A stretch of 15,844 bases of DNA, taken from Euryarchaeota archaeon UBA242 (lineage in GTDB: Archaea; Thermoplasmatota; Poseidoniia; Poseidoniales; Poseidoniaceae). The stretch covers positions 18,484 through 34,327 of the forward strand of contig DAJY01000086.1 in NCBI GenBank assembly GCA_002499015.1, written 5' to 3'. Below, one piece after another: positions 7,105 through 14,088 of this stretch (position 1 is the stretch's first letter; every line of letters starts with the position of its first letter). Below the pieces are notes generated by a model. It ran no database searches, was not told the DNA's origin, and saw only the letters and a program-made list of their open reading frames with translations. Position numbers and translations under genes: made by a program.

Positions 7105-7767
7105 ATGGCCAAATTGTTAGCAAAGTTAGTTGATGTTTCTGTCGGCTACGAAACAACTTTGATCGATGAGATTAATCTAGAGATTTACTCTGGTGATGTT
7201 ATTGCGGTATTGGGCCCCTCCGGAATCGGTAAAACAACACTGCTGCGAACTTTAGCAGGATTGATTAGGCCGATTTCAGGTTCGGTGGAATTGAAAGTAA
7301 AACGTCGAGGAGGTTTAGGGTATATTCCTCAAAGACTCGGATTAATTAGCAATATGAGTGTCCGTTCAAATGTTGAAATGGGTGCAAGAATGCATGCGTC
7401 AAAATGGTTGCCTCCAATATTCCCCTTACCCAAAAAGTTACGACCAATAGTTGACAAAGCATTGCGCAATTTTGATTTGACTGATTTTTCTAATCAGCCG
7501 GTTAGGACGCTATCCGGTGGCCAGCAACGTAGGGTCGCAACAGCAAGAACTGTTGCCCAACAACCCAAACTCGTTCTTGCTGATGAGTTCTTAGGAGAAT
7601 TAGACGATGACAATGTTGAAATTGTCATGAAGGCTGTTAAAGCGACGATTAAAGAGAAGAAGTCTGCCTTAGTAATGGTTGAACACCATGAAGAGTTGGC
7701 GTATCAAGTTGCAAATAGAATTTGGAGAATTGTTGATGGTAAATTGATTGAGGAGGAGATTCAATGA
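7105..7767 (+). CDS. ABC importer ATP-binding protein (PhnC-like)
   Basis: A compact 220-residue ATPase with Walker A GPSGIGKT at 37-44, Q-loop Q76 (YIPQR), signature LSGGQ at 136-140, Walker B ending in D160-E161 and a switch His at 194 or 195. It resembles PhnC-type importer ATPases more than the iron-specific FbpC type, which carries a longer C-terminal domain. A GGAG Shine-Dalgarno eight bases before the ATG supports the start. It is 27 bases after the binding protein, and its stop overlaps the permease start (ATGA). It should drive uptake of whatever the lipoprotein binds. Confidence 0.88.
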   Translation: MAKLLAKLVDVSVGYETTLIDEINLEIYSGDVIAVLGPSGIGKTTLLRTLAGLIRPISGSVELKVKRRGGLGYIPQRLGLISNMSVRSNVEMGARMHASKWLPPIFPLPKKLRPIVDKALRNFDLTDFSNQPVRTLSGGQQRRVATARTVAQQPKLVLADEFLGELDDDNVEIVMKAVKATIKEKKSALVMVEHHEELAYQVANRIWRIVDGKLIEEEIQ

Positions 7768-8675
7768 ATACAAGAGTTTTCGCAGTCGCTTCAATATCCT
7801 TGCTTTTAGCGTTGATCACATTCAATGATTTAGTTGGTGATTGGGGCCGATTAGAAGGTGGATGGAGCAATTTGGTAATTTTCTTTGATGAATCATTGTG
7901 GCCACCTAACTGGTCCGTATTAGAAGCACAATCATATCCAGTTTGTGAAGAGAGTATAGGTCTTTTTTGTTCAGTTGCGTGGATAGGAATGGTTGAAACT
8001 ATCAAAATTGCCTTTGTATCAACTGCTTTTGGTTTTATTATCGCCTTACCTTTGGCAGCCTTTGCTGCAAATAACTTATCTCCAAAGTGGGTTTCATTTC
8101 CTGCGCGAGTAATCCTCTCAGCAATGAGAAGTTTACCATCAATAATTTGGGCAATATTATTCGTGATTATTTTTGACATCGGTACACTTGCAGGAATATT
8201 CGCAATGACCTTTTACACAGTTGGTTATCTTGGTAAATTACAATTTGAATCTATGGAAGGAATTAGTAACGCACCTCTTGAAGCAGCCAGAGCGATGGGA
8301 ATGACCCGTGCAGAAATAACTTATTTAGTTGCGATACCTGAATCTGCAAATAATTTACTATCTCATCTTATGTTCATGTTTGAATATAATGTAAGACATG
8401 GAACTGTAATCGGTTTAGTCGGTGCGGGTGGTATTGGATTATACCTCAATACCTATCTAAAAATGTTACAATACGATAAGGTGGTTGCATTGTTGATTAT
8501 CGTATTCATAGTGGTTGTTTTGATAGATATGTTGTCGATGATAATACGCTCTAAATTCACAGAAGAAGGAGATGTACAAAGACCCTCTTGGTCTACAATT
8601 TTTCTTCCAGCAAAGATGGCATCATTGCACCATCACGGCAAGTTTGTCCATCAAGAAGATGGCTCAGAAGAATAA
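7764..8675 (+). CDS. ABC importer permease (PhnE-like) with His-rich tail
   Basis: A 303-residue membrane protein. It has an N-terminal helix (4-20), a loop of about 55 residues with two Cys (61, 69), then helices near 78-104, 115-138, 142-158, 200-225 and 238-262. The EAA-type coupling motif begins at 173 (EAARAMGMT), and the PhnE hallmark EYNVRHGTVIGLVGAGGIG covers 207-225. It should form a homodimeric channel with the preceding ATPase. The C-terminal tail contains LHHHGKFVHQ (288-297), unusual for PhnE and a possible cytoplasmic metal-binding patch. The stop lies three bases from the convergent small gene. Confidence 0.88.
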   Translation: MNTRVFAVASISLLLALITFNDLVGDWGRLEGGWSNLVIFFDESLWPPNWSVLEAQSYPVCEESIGLFCSVAWIGMVETIKIAFVSTAFGFIIALPLAAFAANNLSPKWVSFPARVILSAMRSLPSIIWAILFVIIFDIGTLAGIFAMTFYTVGYLGKLQFESMEGISNAPLEAARAMGMTRAEITYLVAIPESANNLLSHLMFMFEYNVRHGTVIGLVGAGGIGLYLNTYLKMLQYDKVVALLIIVFIVVVLIDMLSMIIRSKFTEEGDVQRPSWSTIFLPAKMASLHHHGKFVHQEDGSEE

Positions 8676-8678
8676 ATC

Positions 8679-8894
8679 TTATTCAGCTGCAATATGTAGT
8701 GAACCATCTTTGTAAAAAACTTGAATACGTTCAGGGACTTTCTTTGTTAGAGAAGCAATCGCTTCGTAAATAACATCAGTTTCAACTTCAAAAATTTGTG
8801 CAGCATCCTCTGTAGACCAAGGAGTTAGGTGGAAATCCGATTGACGTAGCCACTCAAATAATCTAGCTTCTAACTCTGTCAATTCCGCCGCCAT
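8679..8894 (-). CDS. Small winged-helix-like protein, function unknown
   Basis: A 71-residue acidic protein. The predicted pattern is helix (ELTELEARLFEWLRQSD), helix (TEDAAQIF), recognition-like helix (ETDVIYEAIASLTKK), then a two-stranded wing (RIQVFYKDGSLHIAAE). This is the layout of a minimal winged-helix domain, fitting a DNA-binding or protein-binding role. It is convergent with the importer operon (three-base gap), so it is not in that operon. It is too short to be a full DtxR-type repressor. It could also be a subunit-like adaptor. The family is not recognised. Confidence 0.6.
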   Translation of the reverse strand: MAAELTELEARLFEWLRQSDFHLTPWSTEDAAQIFEVETDVIYEAIASLTKKVPERIQVFYKDGSLHIAAE

Positions 8895-8958
8895 AGCATT
8901 GCCACAACGCTACCATTCAAAACAGCACCGCAGAATAAGCAGTTTTACAAATATCAAC

Positions 8959-9957
8959 TCAGTTGAGATTAACTATCCTTCGGCAACACTCTTCAGCATC
9001 GATATCTCCATTGAGTAATGTATTCAATGCCTTGGTGAATGGGACCTTAATGTTGCCATCTTCTGCTCTATCAATGAACATCCTTGTTGCTCTTACACCT
9101 TCAGCAACCATGTGCATCTCTTCCAATGCTTCATCTAGTGTTAATCCAGTTCCCAGTTTTTCACCCATAGTACGATTTCTTCCATGCGGTGAAGTCGCAG
9201 TAACATAAAGGTCTCCTAATCCAGCAGGTCCGAATGCAACTTCTGCTCTTGCTCCCAGTTGGGGTAGTAATAAGCAACCTTCTTTGAATCCAGCCATAAA
9301 AATCGCAGCCTTGAGATTATCGCCACCCAATGTACCAACTTGTTTCAATCCATCAACCAATCCACATGCAAGTGCAACTACATTTTTGAAAGCACCCCAA
9401 AGTTCAGCACCGACCGGATCGGATGCAGGATGTAAGATGAAAGTTTGAGTGGTTAATGTTTTTGCTAATTTTTTGGCAACAGAAACATCTTCGCTTGCAA
9501 CCAATGCAGTAGTCATTACTCCCGCTGCGACTTCAGGTGCGATTGTTGGACCTGTAACAACCGCCAAAGGATTAGCCATACCAGCAGCAGTCAATTTTTC
9601 TTGAATAGCATGTGAAATCATTTGATTACCAGGGGCTAACCCTTTGGCTAAATCAATAATAACATGTCTAGGGCGTAGGTGTGGGATAACTTGGTCTACT
9701 ACCTCCAAAATAACTGAAGAAGGTACTGCAAGAACCACAACTTCAACCCCGTCTAGGGTATCTGCAATATGCATTGAAACATCCATGCCTTTGAGAGATA
9801 GTTTTGGGAGATATTTGTGATTGATATTTTCCATTGTTATGGATTCATATACTTCTGACTCAATAGTCCAACCTTTGACCTTATGACCATCATCAAGCCA
9901 TATTTTAGCGATAGCGCTACCCCAATTTCCGAGGCCTAAAATTCCAATGGACACCAT
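8959..9957 (-). CDS. gpsA: NAD(P)-dependent sn-glycerol-3-phosphate dehydrogenase GpsA
   Basis: GpsA reduces dihydroxyacetone phosphate to sn-glycerol 3-phosphate, the bacterial/eukaryotic lipid backbone enantiomer. Numbered from TTG 9966, the protein has nucleotide-binding GLGNWGSAIAK (11-21), VLAVPSSVI (78-86), KGL (108-110), VTGPTIAPEVAAG (137-149), the catalytic-lysine motif GAFKNVVALACGLVDGL (K194), GLGDL (249-253) and SPHGRNR (259-265). The length is normal. The coordinates use ATG 9957. An in-frame TTG at 9966 preceded by AGGG at a better distance is a real alternative. It follows the endonuclease IV-like gene after about 90 bases on the same strand. In an archaeon this enzyme bears on lipid stereochemistry. 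Confidence 0.92.
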   Translation of the reverse strand: MVSIGILGLGNWGSAIAKIWLDDGHKVKGWTIESEVYESITMENINHKYLPKLSLKGMDVSMHIADTLDGVEVVVLAVPSSVILEVVDQVIPHLRPRHVIIDLAKGLAPGNQMISHAIQEKLTAAGMANPLAVVTGPTIAPEVAAGVMTTALVASEDVSVAKKLAKTLTTQTFILHPASDPVGAELWGAFKNVVALACGLVDGLKQVGTLGGDNLKAAIFMAGFKEGCLLLPQLGARAEVAFGPAGLGDLYVTATSPHGRNRTMGEKLGTGLTLDEALEEMHMVAEGVRATRMFIDRAEDGNIKVPFTKALNTLLNGDIDAEECCRRIVNLN

Positions 9958-10053
9958 GCCAACCAATAGGCACCCTACACTCTTTGCTTAAGTCGCTTAC
10001 CACTGTAGGATAATGGTACAGTTAAGTTTTACAACTTATTTGCTAATGCCAAA

Positions 10054-11136
10054 TCAGAAAAGGTCCTCATCATCATCTTCGAAATTAATTGCTTCTTCCT
10101 CATCTGTTTTGGATTTCTTAGCAGCAGGCTTTTCTTCAACTGCTTCAAGATGCATTTGTTGTTGTGCTTTGCGAGCAGTGATTGCATTTTCAGAATTTCC
10201 ACTTTGAAGGGTTAGTGCTAGCCTTCTATTCTCACGGGCCTTACGCTCAAGTTGCCTATGACGTGATTTTTCGATATTTTGTAGCATATACATTGCATCG
10301 TGTTCTAGCAATGGTGAATCAGAGATCAATGTGATGTCTAACCATCCACCATCTTCAACGATGAAATCTGCCAGTGGTTCAAAGTTCAAGTCAGATTTCT
10401 TGATTTGAGTATAATGCATTGCATTTCCACCGCGGTGGTCTACTCCAGAGAAGTGACAATAGAATTCCTTTGTTCCAATACTTTCTCTTACTTGGTCAAA
10501 TAATTCACCGTAATCTTCAGAGGTTCTCATTCTTCCATGTCCTCGGGCGTGAATGTGTGCAATATTGAGAACAGGTATTGTTCCTTCAACGTGATTGACA
10601 ACTTCTAGAACTTCTTCCAAACTGCCCCACAATTCTTGCCTTCCAGATGTTTCAACACCGATTTTAGATGGAGTGCCATCCTTTATCCAAGGGAATACAG
10701 GGAATTCATCCTCGTCATCATGCCATATTTCGGCAACTCGGTCGACAATTCCTGCGAATACATTTGCAACTTGTTCGTTAGCAGCAGTTCCACGACCCAT
10801 GTCACCATAATGGCCGGCATGTAAAGTGATATGGCGAGCATTAATTGTACGGGCTGCTTGTAAAGTTGATTCAATTTTGGTTAGGCTTCGACCCCTCTCA
10901 ACTCTGTTACCCAATAATTCTGAATAATATGGCCCATGAATATTCATTTCAAACTCGGTTTTGTTTGAAAGTACACCGGCTTGCCAATATTGTTCAAAGT
11001 GATTTGGAGCAACCATGCGAACGGTTTGAACTTCCATTGTTTCTAATCCGAGTGAAATGATATCATCCATTCCTTCAACAATTGTCCTACCTTTACAGGA
11101 CAATGGGATTCCGGCCGGACCTAACTTGATTGGCAT
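10054..11136 (-). CDS. Endonuclease IV-like TIM-barrel protein with charged C-terminal tail
   Basis: A 360-residue protein of the AP endonuclease 2 / xylose isomerase-like TIM-barrel class, closest in pattern to archaeal endonuclease IV relatives. Candidate metal ligands, numbered from ATG 11136, are H67 (NIHGPYY), H106 (LHAGH), E162 (VETSGRQ), H194 (NIAHIHARG), H228 (CHFSG), D233/H234 and the region near 272-280 (SDSPLLEHDA). The Asp usual before the H194-type ligand in bacterial Nfo appears as Asn here (VLNIAH). The last 70 residues are a long basic helix, then an acidic tail ending EDDDEDLF, absent from standard Nfo. It probably cleaves at abasic sites in DNA repair (family knowledge); altered ligands leave room for another reaction. 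A TTG at 11160 is possible, but GGAGG nine bases before ATG 11136 decides the start. Confidence 0.78.
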   Translation of the reverse strand: MPIKLGPAGIPLSCKGRTIVEGMDDIISLGLETMEVQTVRMVAPNHFEQYWQAGVLSNKTEFEMNIHGPYYSELLGNRVERGRSLTKIESTLQAARTINARHITLHAGHYGDMGRGTAANEQVANVFAGIVDRVAEIWHDDEDEFPVFPWIKDGTPSKIGVETSGRQELWGSLEEVLEVVNHVEGTIPVLNIAHIHARGHGRMRTSEDYGELFDQVRESIGTKEFYCHFSGVDHRGGNAMHYTQIKKSDLNFEPLADFIVEDGGWLDITLISDSPLLEHDAMYMLQNIEKSRHRQLERKARENRRLALTLQSGNSENAITARKAQQQMHLEAVEEKPAAKKSKTDEEEAINFEDDDEDLF

Positions 11137-11276
11137 AGCATGACCCCTCCGCAGAACCAACCCAATTGTCGCCTCTCCTTAACCCCTTTCTGTTGACTGT
11201 TTGCCAAATCTATTATTTTTCTTCCCATTTCACTATAATAGTGCATACGACTATCTATGAAGTAGGGGCATAACGA
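11137..11276. promoter_or_regulatory. Divergent promoter region, endonuclease IV-like gene and riboflavin operon
   Basis: A 140-base gap between divergent genes. It holds a strong GGAGG for the minus-strand gene, an A/T-rich core (11208-11226), a TATA-like TATAATA at 11234-11240 for the plus strand, and AGGGG at 11264-11268, eight bases before GTG 11277. Confidence 0.5.
11231..11243. promoter_or_regulatory. Candidate operator CACTATAATAGTG upstream of ribB
   Basis: Six-base arms CACTAT and ATAGTG flank one central A, and the site overlaps the only TATA-like element before the riboflavin operon. A repressor bound here would block TBP. RbkR-type regulators are known for archaeal riboflavin genes, but I cannot match this site to a known RbkR motif. 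Confidence 0.4.
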
Positions 11277-11990
11277 GTGGTCATGGACGAGGCGATATCT
11301 AAGGCCATTGAGGCCTTCAAAATCGGTAACCCAATTTGCCTGTTTGACTCCGAAAACAGAGAAGGGGAAACCGATTTACTATTCCCTGGACAATTCGCCC
11401 AGCCGGCCACTATGCGTCAATTGAGAAAGGATTGTGGAGGGTTGCTCTTTTTGGCAATAGGGCATGAGATAGGAGAGTTGTTTTCTCTGCCATTTTTACA
11501 AGATCTACATACTCATCCAGCATTGGTTTCAGATAATTTAGTACTAAAGGAATTAGTTACCAATGATTTACGTTATGATTCTCGCTCAGCATTTACACTA
11601 TCATTAAATCACCGTGGGACATATACTGGAATTACAGATTACGACAGAGCTTTGACAACACGACGTTTTGCAGAATTATCCGAAGAATGCCAACTGGCTG
11701 GACTTAGCGGAGAAGGAGCAAGAAAAGCACTTGGCAACGAGTTTAGGACTCCAGGGCACATTCCGGTTTGCAGAGAGTCGGAAGGTGGATTATCCCGTCG
11801 CCAAGGGCATACTGAGTTGGCGGTAGGGCTGGCGCGTCTTGCAAAAATGATTCCTGTGGTCATCGGCGCAGAGATGCTACAGCCAGATGGTGACGGAGCA
11901 TTGTCAGTAGAAGATGCACGTGCTTGGGCCATGCAGAGAGACATTCCATTCCTAGAAGGGGCACAATTAATCGATGCTCTAAATTTATAA
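11277..11990 (+). CDS. ribB: 3,4-dihydroxy-2-butanone 4-phosphate synthase RibB
   Basis: RibB converts ribulose 5-phosphate to the four-carbon precursor of the lumazine ring plus formate. Visible motifs are the acidic metal loop DSENREGETD (24-33), RKDCGG (50-55), HPALVSDNL (80-88), TGITDYDRALTT (117-128), FRTPGH with H161, and GHTELAVGLARLA with E180; H161 and E180 match the metal-binding and catalytic pair of the family. The 237-residue length is normal for a single-domain enzyme, with no fused GTP cyclohydrolase. GTG 11277 is chosen because AGGGG lies eight bases upstream; ATG 11283 is the alternative. It is the first gene of the riboflavin cluster. Confidence 0.95.
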   Translation: MVMDEAISKAIEAFKIGNPICLFDSENREGETDLLFPGQFAQPATMRQLRKDCGGLLFLAIGHEIGELFSLPFLQDLHTHPALVSDNLVLKELVTNDLRYDSRSAFTLSLNHRGTYTGITDYDRALTTRRFAELSEECQLAGLSGEGARKALGNEFRTPGHIPVCRESEGGLSRRQGHTELAVGLARLAKMIPVVIGAEMLQPDGDGALSVEDARAWAMQRDIPFLEGAQLIDALNL

Positions 11991-12016
11991 TTTACCAACC
12001 GATATTGACAAAAATA

Positions 12017-12028
12017 GCAACCTGTTGC
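12017..12028. repeat. Short inverted repeat in the ribB-ribL gap
   Basis: GCAAC-CT-GTTGC in the 53-base gap before ribL. It could be a small hairpin or a protein site; nothing else in the gap points to an internal promoter except A/T-rich sequence. Confidence 0.25.
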
Positions 12029-12043
12029 AAGTGATTAGGTGAG

Positions 12044-12511
12044 ATGATGAAGAGGGTAATGGCGGTTGGAGTTTTTGACTTACTCCACGCAGGACATTTG
12101 CACTACTTAGAGCAAGCCAAAGCATTGGGAGACCACCTCACAGTAGTTGTTGCACACGATGATACAGTTCGAAAGAGAAAGCATGAACCGGTTACTGGAC
12201 AAGATTTGCGCCGTAGAATGGTTGAAGGATTAAAACCAGTAGATGATTCAATAATTGGCAATCCACCCGATGTACCGATTTTTGATATCTTACCAATCGT
12301 TAATCCCGATATTATTGCACTTGGTTATGACCAAATACATGCGGTAGAGAAAATAAAATCCCAATTATTAGAATTAGGTCTCGATTCTATAGAAGTCATT
12401 AGGGTTGAAGGTCTTAGTGATGACTTAGATGGTACTCGTAAGATTATTGCCCGAATATTAGAATTGGCTTCAGAGAGAAAACAATCCAATGACTCAAAGG
12501 ATGGTGAGTGA
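12044..12511 (+). CDS. ribL: Archaeal FAD synthetase RibL (nucleotidyltransferase)
   Basis: A 155-residue HxGH-type cytidylyltransferase-fold enzyme. The N-terminus MKRVMAVGVFDLLHAGHLHY carries HAGH, with VVVAHDDTV, the RRRMVEGLKPVD helix and NPDIIALGYDQ downstream. This order and length match archaeal RibL, which joins FMN and a nucleotide to form FAD. Similar folds in glycerol-3-phosphate or ethanolamine-phosphate cytidylyltransferases are the alternative, but the position between ribB and ribE favours RibL. Two ATGs are adjacent (12044, 12047); GGTG at 12038-12041 is spaced better for the second. Its stop is immediately followed by the ribE ATG. Confidence 0.85.
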   Translation: MMKRVMAVGVFDLLHAGHLHYLEQAKALGDHLTVVVAHDDTVRKRKHEPVTGQDLRRRMVEGLKPVDDSIIGNPPDVPIFDILPIVNPDIIALGYDQIHAVEKIKSQLLELGLDSIEVIRVEGLSDDLDGTRKIIARILELASERKQSNDSKDGE

Positions 12512-13111
12512 ATGTTTACTGGAATCGTTCAGGGCATTGCAACAATCAATGCCACTTCACAAGGTGAGTCGGTTATGACATTGTCAATCACCTTGCCTGA
12601 AACTGAAAATCTAAAAATTGGTGCAAGTGTTAGTATCGATGGAGTCTGTTTGACTGTGACTTCAATAGATGGTTCAAATGTTAATTTTGATGTAATTGCG
12701 GAAACATTACACAGAACAACACTCTCCGACTTGGAAATGGGTAGTGAAGTTAATTTTGAACGAGCACTTCGTTTTGGAGATGAGTTGGGTGGTCACCTGT
12801 TGTCCGGCCACATTATGTCTGCTGGATTAATTCATTCAATCACAGAACTTGGTGAAGGTAAAGATATCTCTATTATCGCTCCACCTTCATTGCAAAAGTA
12901 CATCATCGAGAAAGGATTTGTCGCAATCGATGGAATCTCATTAACAGTTGGAATCGTCGAATCAAATATTTTCACACTGCATATCATTCCTGAAACTCTC
13001 CGTATGACGACGTTGGGTTCAAAACAAGAAGGTGATGCAGTGAATATTGAGATAGATTCAAACACCCAAACAATAGTATCCACAGTAGAGAGAATACTTG
13101 CAGAGAAGTGA
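12512..13111 (+). CDS. ribE: Riboflavin synthase, bacterial-type two-domain (alpha chain)
   Basis: Dismutates 6,7-dimethyl-8-ribityllumazine to riboflavin. The canonical N-terminus MFTGIV and two lumazine-binding repeats are clear: SIDGVCLTV (41-49) with ETLHRTTL (64-71), and AIDGISLTV (138-146) with ETLRMTTLG (161-169). GGHLLSGHI (93-101) begins the second repeat. The 199-residue length is normal. Most archaea use an unrelated, lumazine-synthase-like riboflavin synthase, so this gene suggests acquisition from bacteria. It directly abuts ribL. Confidence 0.95.
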   Translation: MFTGIVQGIATINATSQGESVMTLSITLPETENLKIGASVSIDGVCLTVTSIDGSNVNFDVIAETLHRTTLSDLEMGSEVNFERALRFGDELGGHLLSGHIMSAGLIHSITELGEGKDISIIAPPSLQKYIIEKGFVAIDGISLTVGIVESNIFTLHIIPETLRMTTLGSKQEGDAVNIEIDSNTQTIVSTVERILAEK

Positions 13112-13115
13112 TATC

Positions 13116-13511
13116 ATGGCTAAAATTTCTATTATTTGCGGTTCGTACCATAAGGAAGAAATCTCCAGAATGCTAGAATTCGCTAAGCAAGAAGCGGAAC
13201 TATTAGGGTTGGAAATTGCTGAAATCGTGTGGGTTCCAGGTTCAATGGAAATCCCCCTTGCTCTTGAAAGACAATTGCGAAGGGATGAAATCGATGCAGC
13301 AGCATGCTTGGGAATAATTGAGAAAGGACAAACAAAACATGGTTTAGCAATGGGTCAAGCAGTCACTAAAGCAATAGTAGATTTACAATTAAAACACGAC
13401 AAACCGATCGGTTTGGGAATTATAGGTCCCGGTGCAAAACCGGAGCATATTGAACCGCGTATTGAGCCTCATGCTAGAGCCGCAGTAGCAGCCATCTCAT
13501 CGATGCTGTGA
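13116..13511 (+). CDS. ribH: 6,7-dimethyl-8-ribityllumazine synthase RibH
   Basis: Condenses the RibB product with the ribitylaminouracil to form the substrate of RibE. Numbered from ATG 13116 (131 residues), it shows VPGSMEIPLA (40-49), IEKGQTKHGLAMG with catalytic H75, and GIIGPGAKPEHIEPRIE, the archaeal style of the C-terminal substrate loop. The aromatic-Asn motif usual near the N-terminus reads GSYH here. An in-frame TTG at 13098 would overlap ribE; the ATG four bases after the ribE stop is more likely. The archaeal riboflavin synthase family is related, but a RibE is already present, so RibH is preferred. Confidence 0.88.
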   Translation: MAKISIICGSYHKEEISRMLEFAKQEAELLGLEIAEIVWVPGSMEIPLALERQLRRDEIDAAACLGIIEKGQTKHGLAMGQAVTKAIVDLQLKHDKPIGLGIIGPGAKPEHIEPRIEPHARAAVAAISSML

Positions 13512-14012
13512 GTTTTTTTCTTTCTTCAAAATATACCACCATACAGATCCAAGAACAATCGCTTGTGGCCAGAAGAACCACCATTCGCTCCAACGAGTTC
13601 CATCTATCATGAAATCGCTGAATGGATATAGGAATGGGGTTGGAAAGAAACTAATCGTATGGCCTGGAATATCCAATAAGATATGGAAAAACCAAGGTAC
13701 GACAAATACGCATGCCATATATTTTGGATTTTCATGATTCTTTGCCTTTAGAATGTACCAGGCAGCCAGAAATAAAATTACTACAATTGTCAAAGAATGA
13801 GACCATTGATAAATACTCCACGCGATTGGCAGGTCGGAAGTCACTGTATTTTCATCTACTTGAACCGGCTTTATACTATAGATTAAACCATAAATAGCCG
13901 AAGGTATGAATGCGACTAAATCAGGAAGGACTCCCATCGGGCCACTGACTTTCCATGACATCTTGCCTCTGGTTAATGCCATTCCCCATAACCAGTGTGA
14001 AATGACATCCAT
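13497..14012 (-). CDS. Membrane protein, YdjM/DUF457-like putative metal-dependent hydrolase
   Basis: A 171-residue membrane protein starting MDVISHWLWG at ATG 14012; upstream in-frame sequence lacks this family pattern and runs into trxB. Spaced motifs fit the DUF457/YdjM class: ISHWLWG near the start, GVLPDLVAFIPS (about 27-38), YQWSHSL (about 70-76), and FFHILLDIPGH with LYPFSDF (about 107-130). These His/Asp residues lie at or near helix ends and may hold a metal. Four or so hydrophobic helices are predicted. The last 15 bases overlap the ribH end tail to tail. The biological role of the family is poorly defined. Confidence 0.65.
   Translation of the reverse strand: MDVISHWLWGMALTRGKMSWKVSGPMGVLPDLVAFIPSAIYGLIYSIKPVQVDENTVTSDLPIAWSIYQWSHSLTIVVILFLAAWYILKAKNHENPKYMACVFVVPWFFHILLDIPGHTISFFPTPFLYPFSDFMIDGTRWSEWWFFWPQAIVLGSVWWYILKKEKNSQHR
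13512..13528 (+). terminator. T-rich tract after ribH
   Basis: GTTTTTTTCTTTCTTC follows the ribH stop at once. Oligo-T tracts on the non-template strand end archaeal transcription, so this probably terminates the riboflavin operon. It lies inside the 3' coding end of the convergent membrane-protein gene. Confidence 0.5.
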
Positions 14013-14038
14013 GTATCTAGGGCGACATTGTTTTACTC

Positions 14039-14063
14039 TTGAATGTTGATAGACAATGTTCAA
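14039..14063. promoter_or_regulatory. Imperfect inverted repeat in the divergent trxB promoter region
   Basis: TTGAATGTTG at 14039-14048 and CAATGTTCAA at 14054-14063 form arms TTGAAnnTTG / CAAnnTTCAA around a five-base centre. It sits between the divergent membrane-protein and trxB genes, and spans the upstream ATG 14056. It may be an operator; if so, ATG 14089 is the more likely trxB start. Confidence 0.35.
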
Positions 14064-14088
14064 AGATTCTATTCTCTCCGCAAAGGAT

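Noticed and set aside
7649..8179. Minus-strand frame of 176 codons across the ATPase/permease junction
   Set aside because: It overlaps two clearly conserved ABC genes on the plus strand, has no recognisable motif and no start signal.
6028..8675. Plain phosphonate transporter phnCDE
   Set aside because: The binding protein has transferrin iron-ligand motifs, the promoter has DtxR-like sites, and no phosphonate-processing gene is nearby. Kept only as an alternative.
10023..10038. TAAGTT-TTAC-AACTTA inverted repeat between the endonuclease IV-like gene and gpsA
   Set aside because: The arms are short and A/T-rich, and such a match is likely by chance; no T-tract or second copy supports a role.
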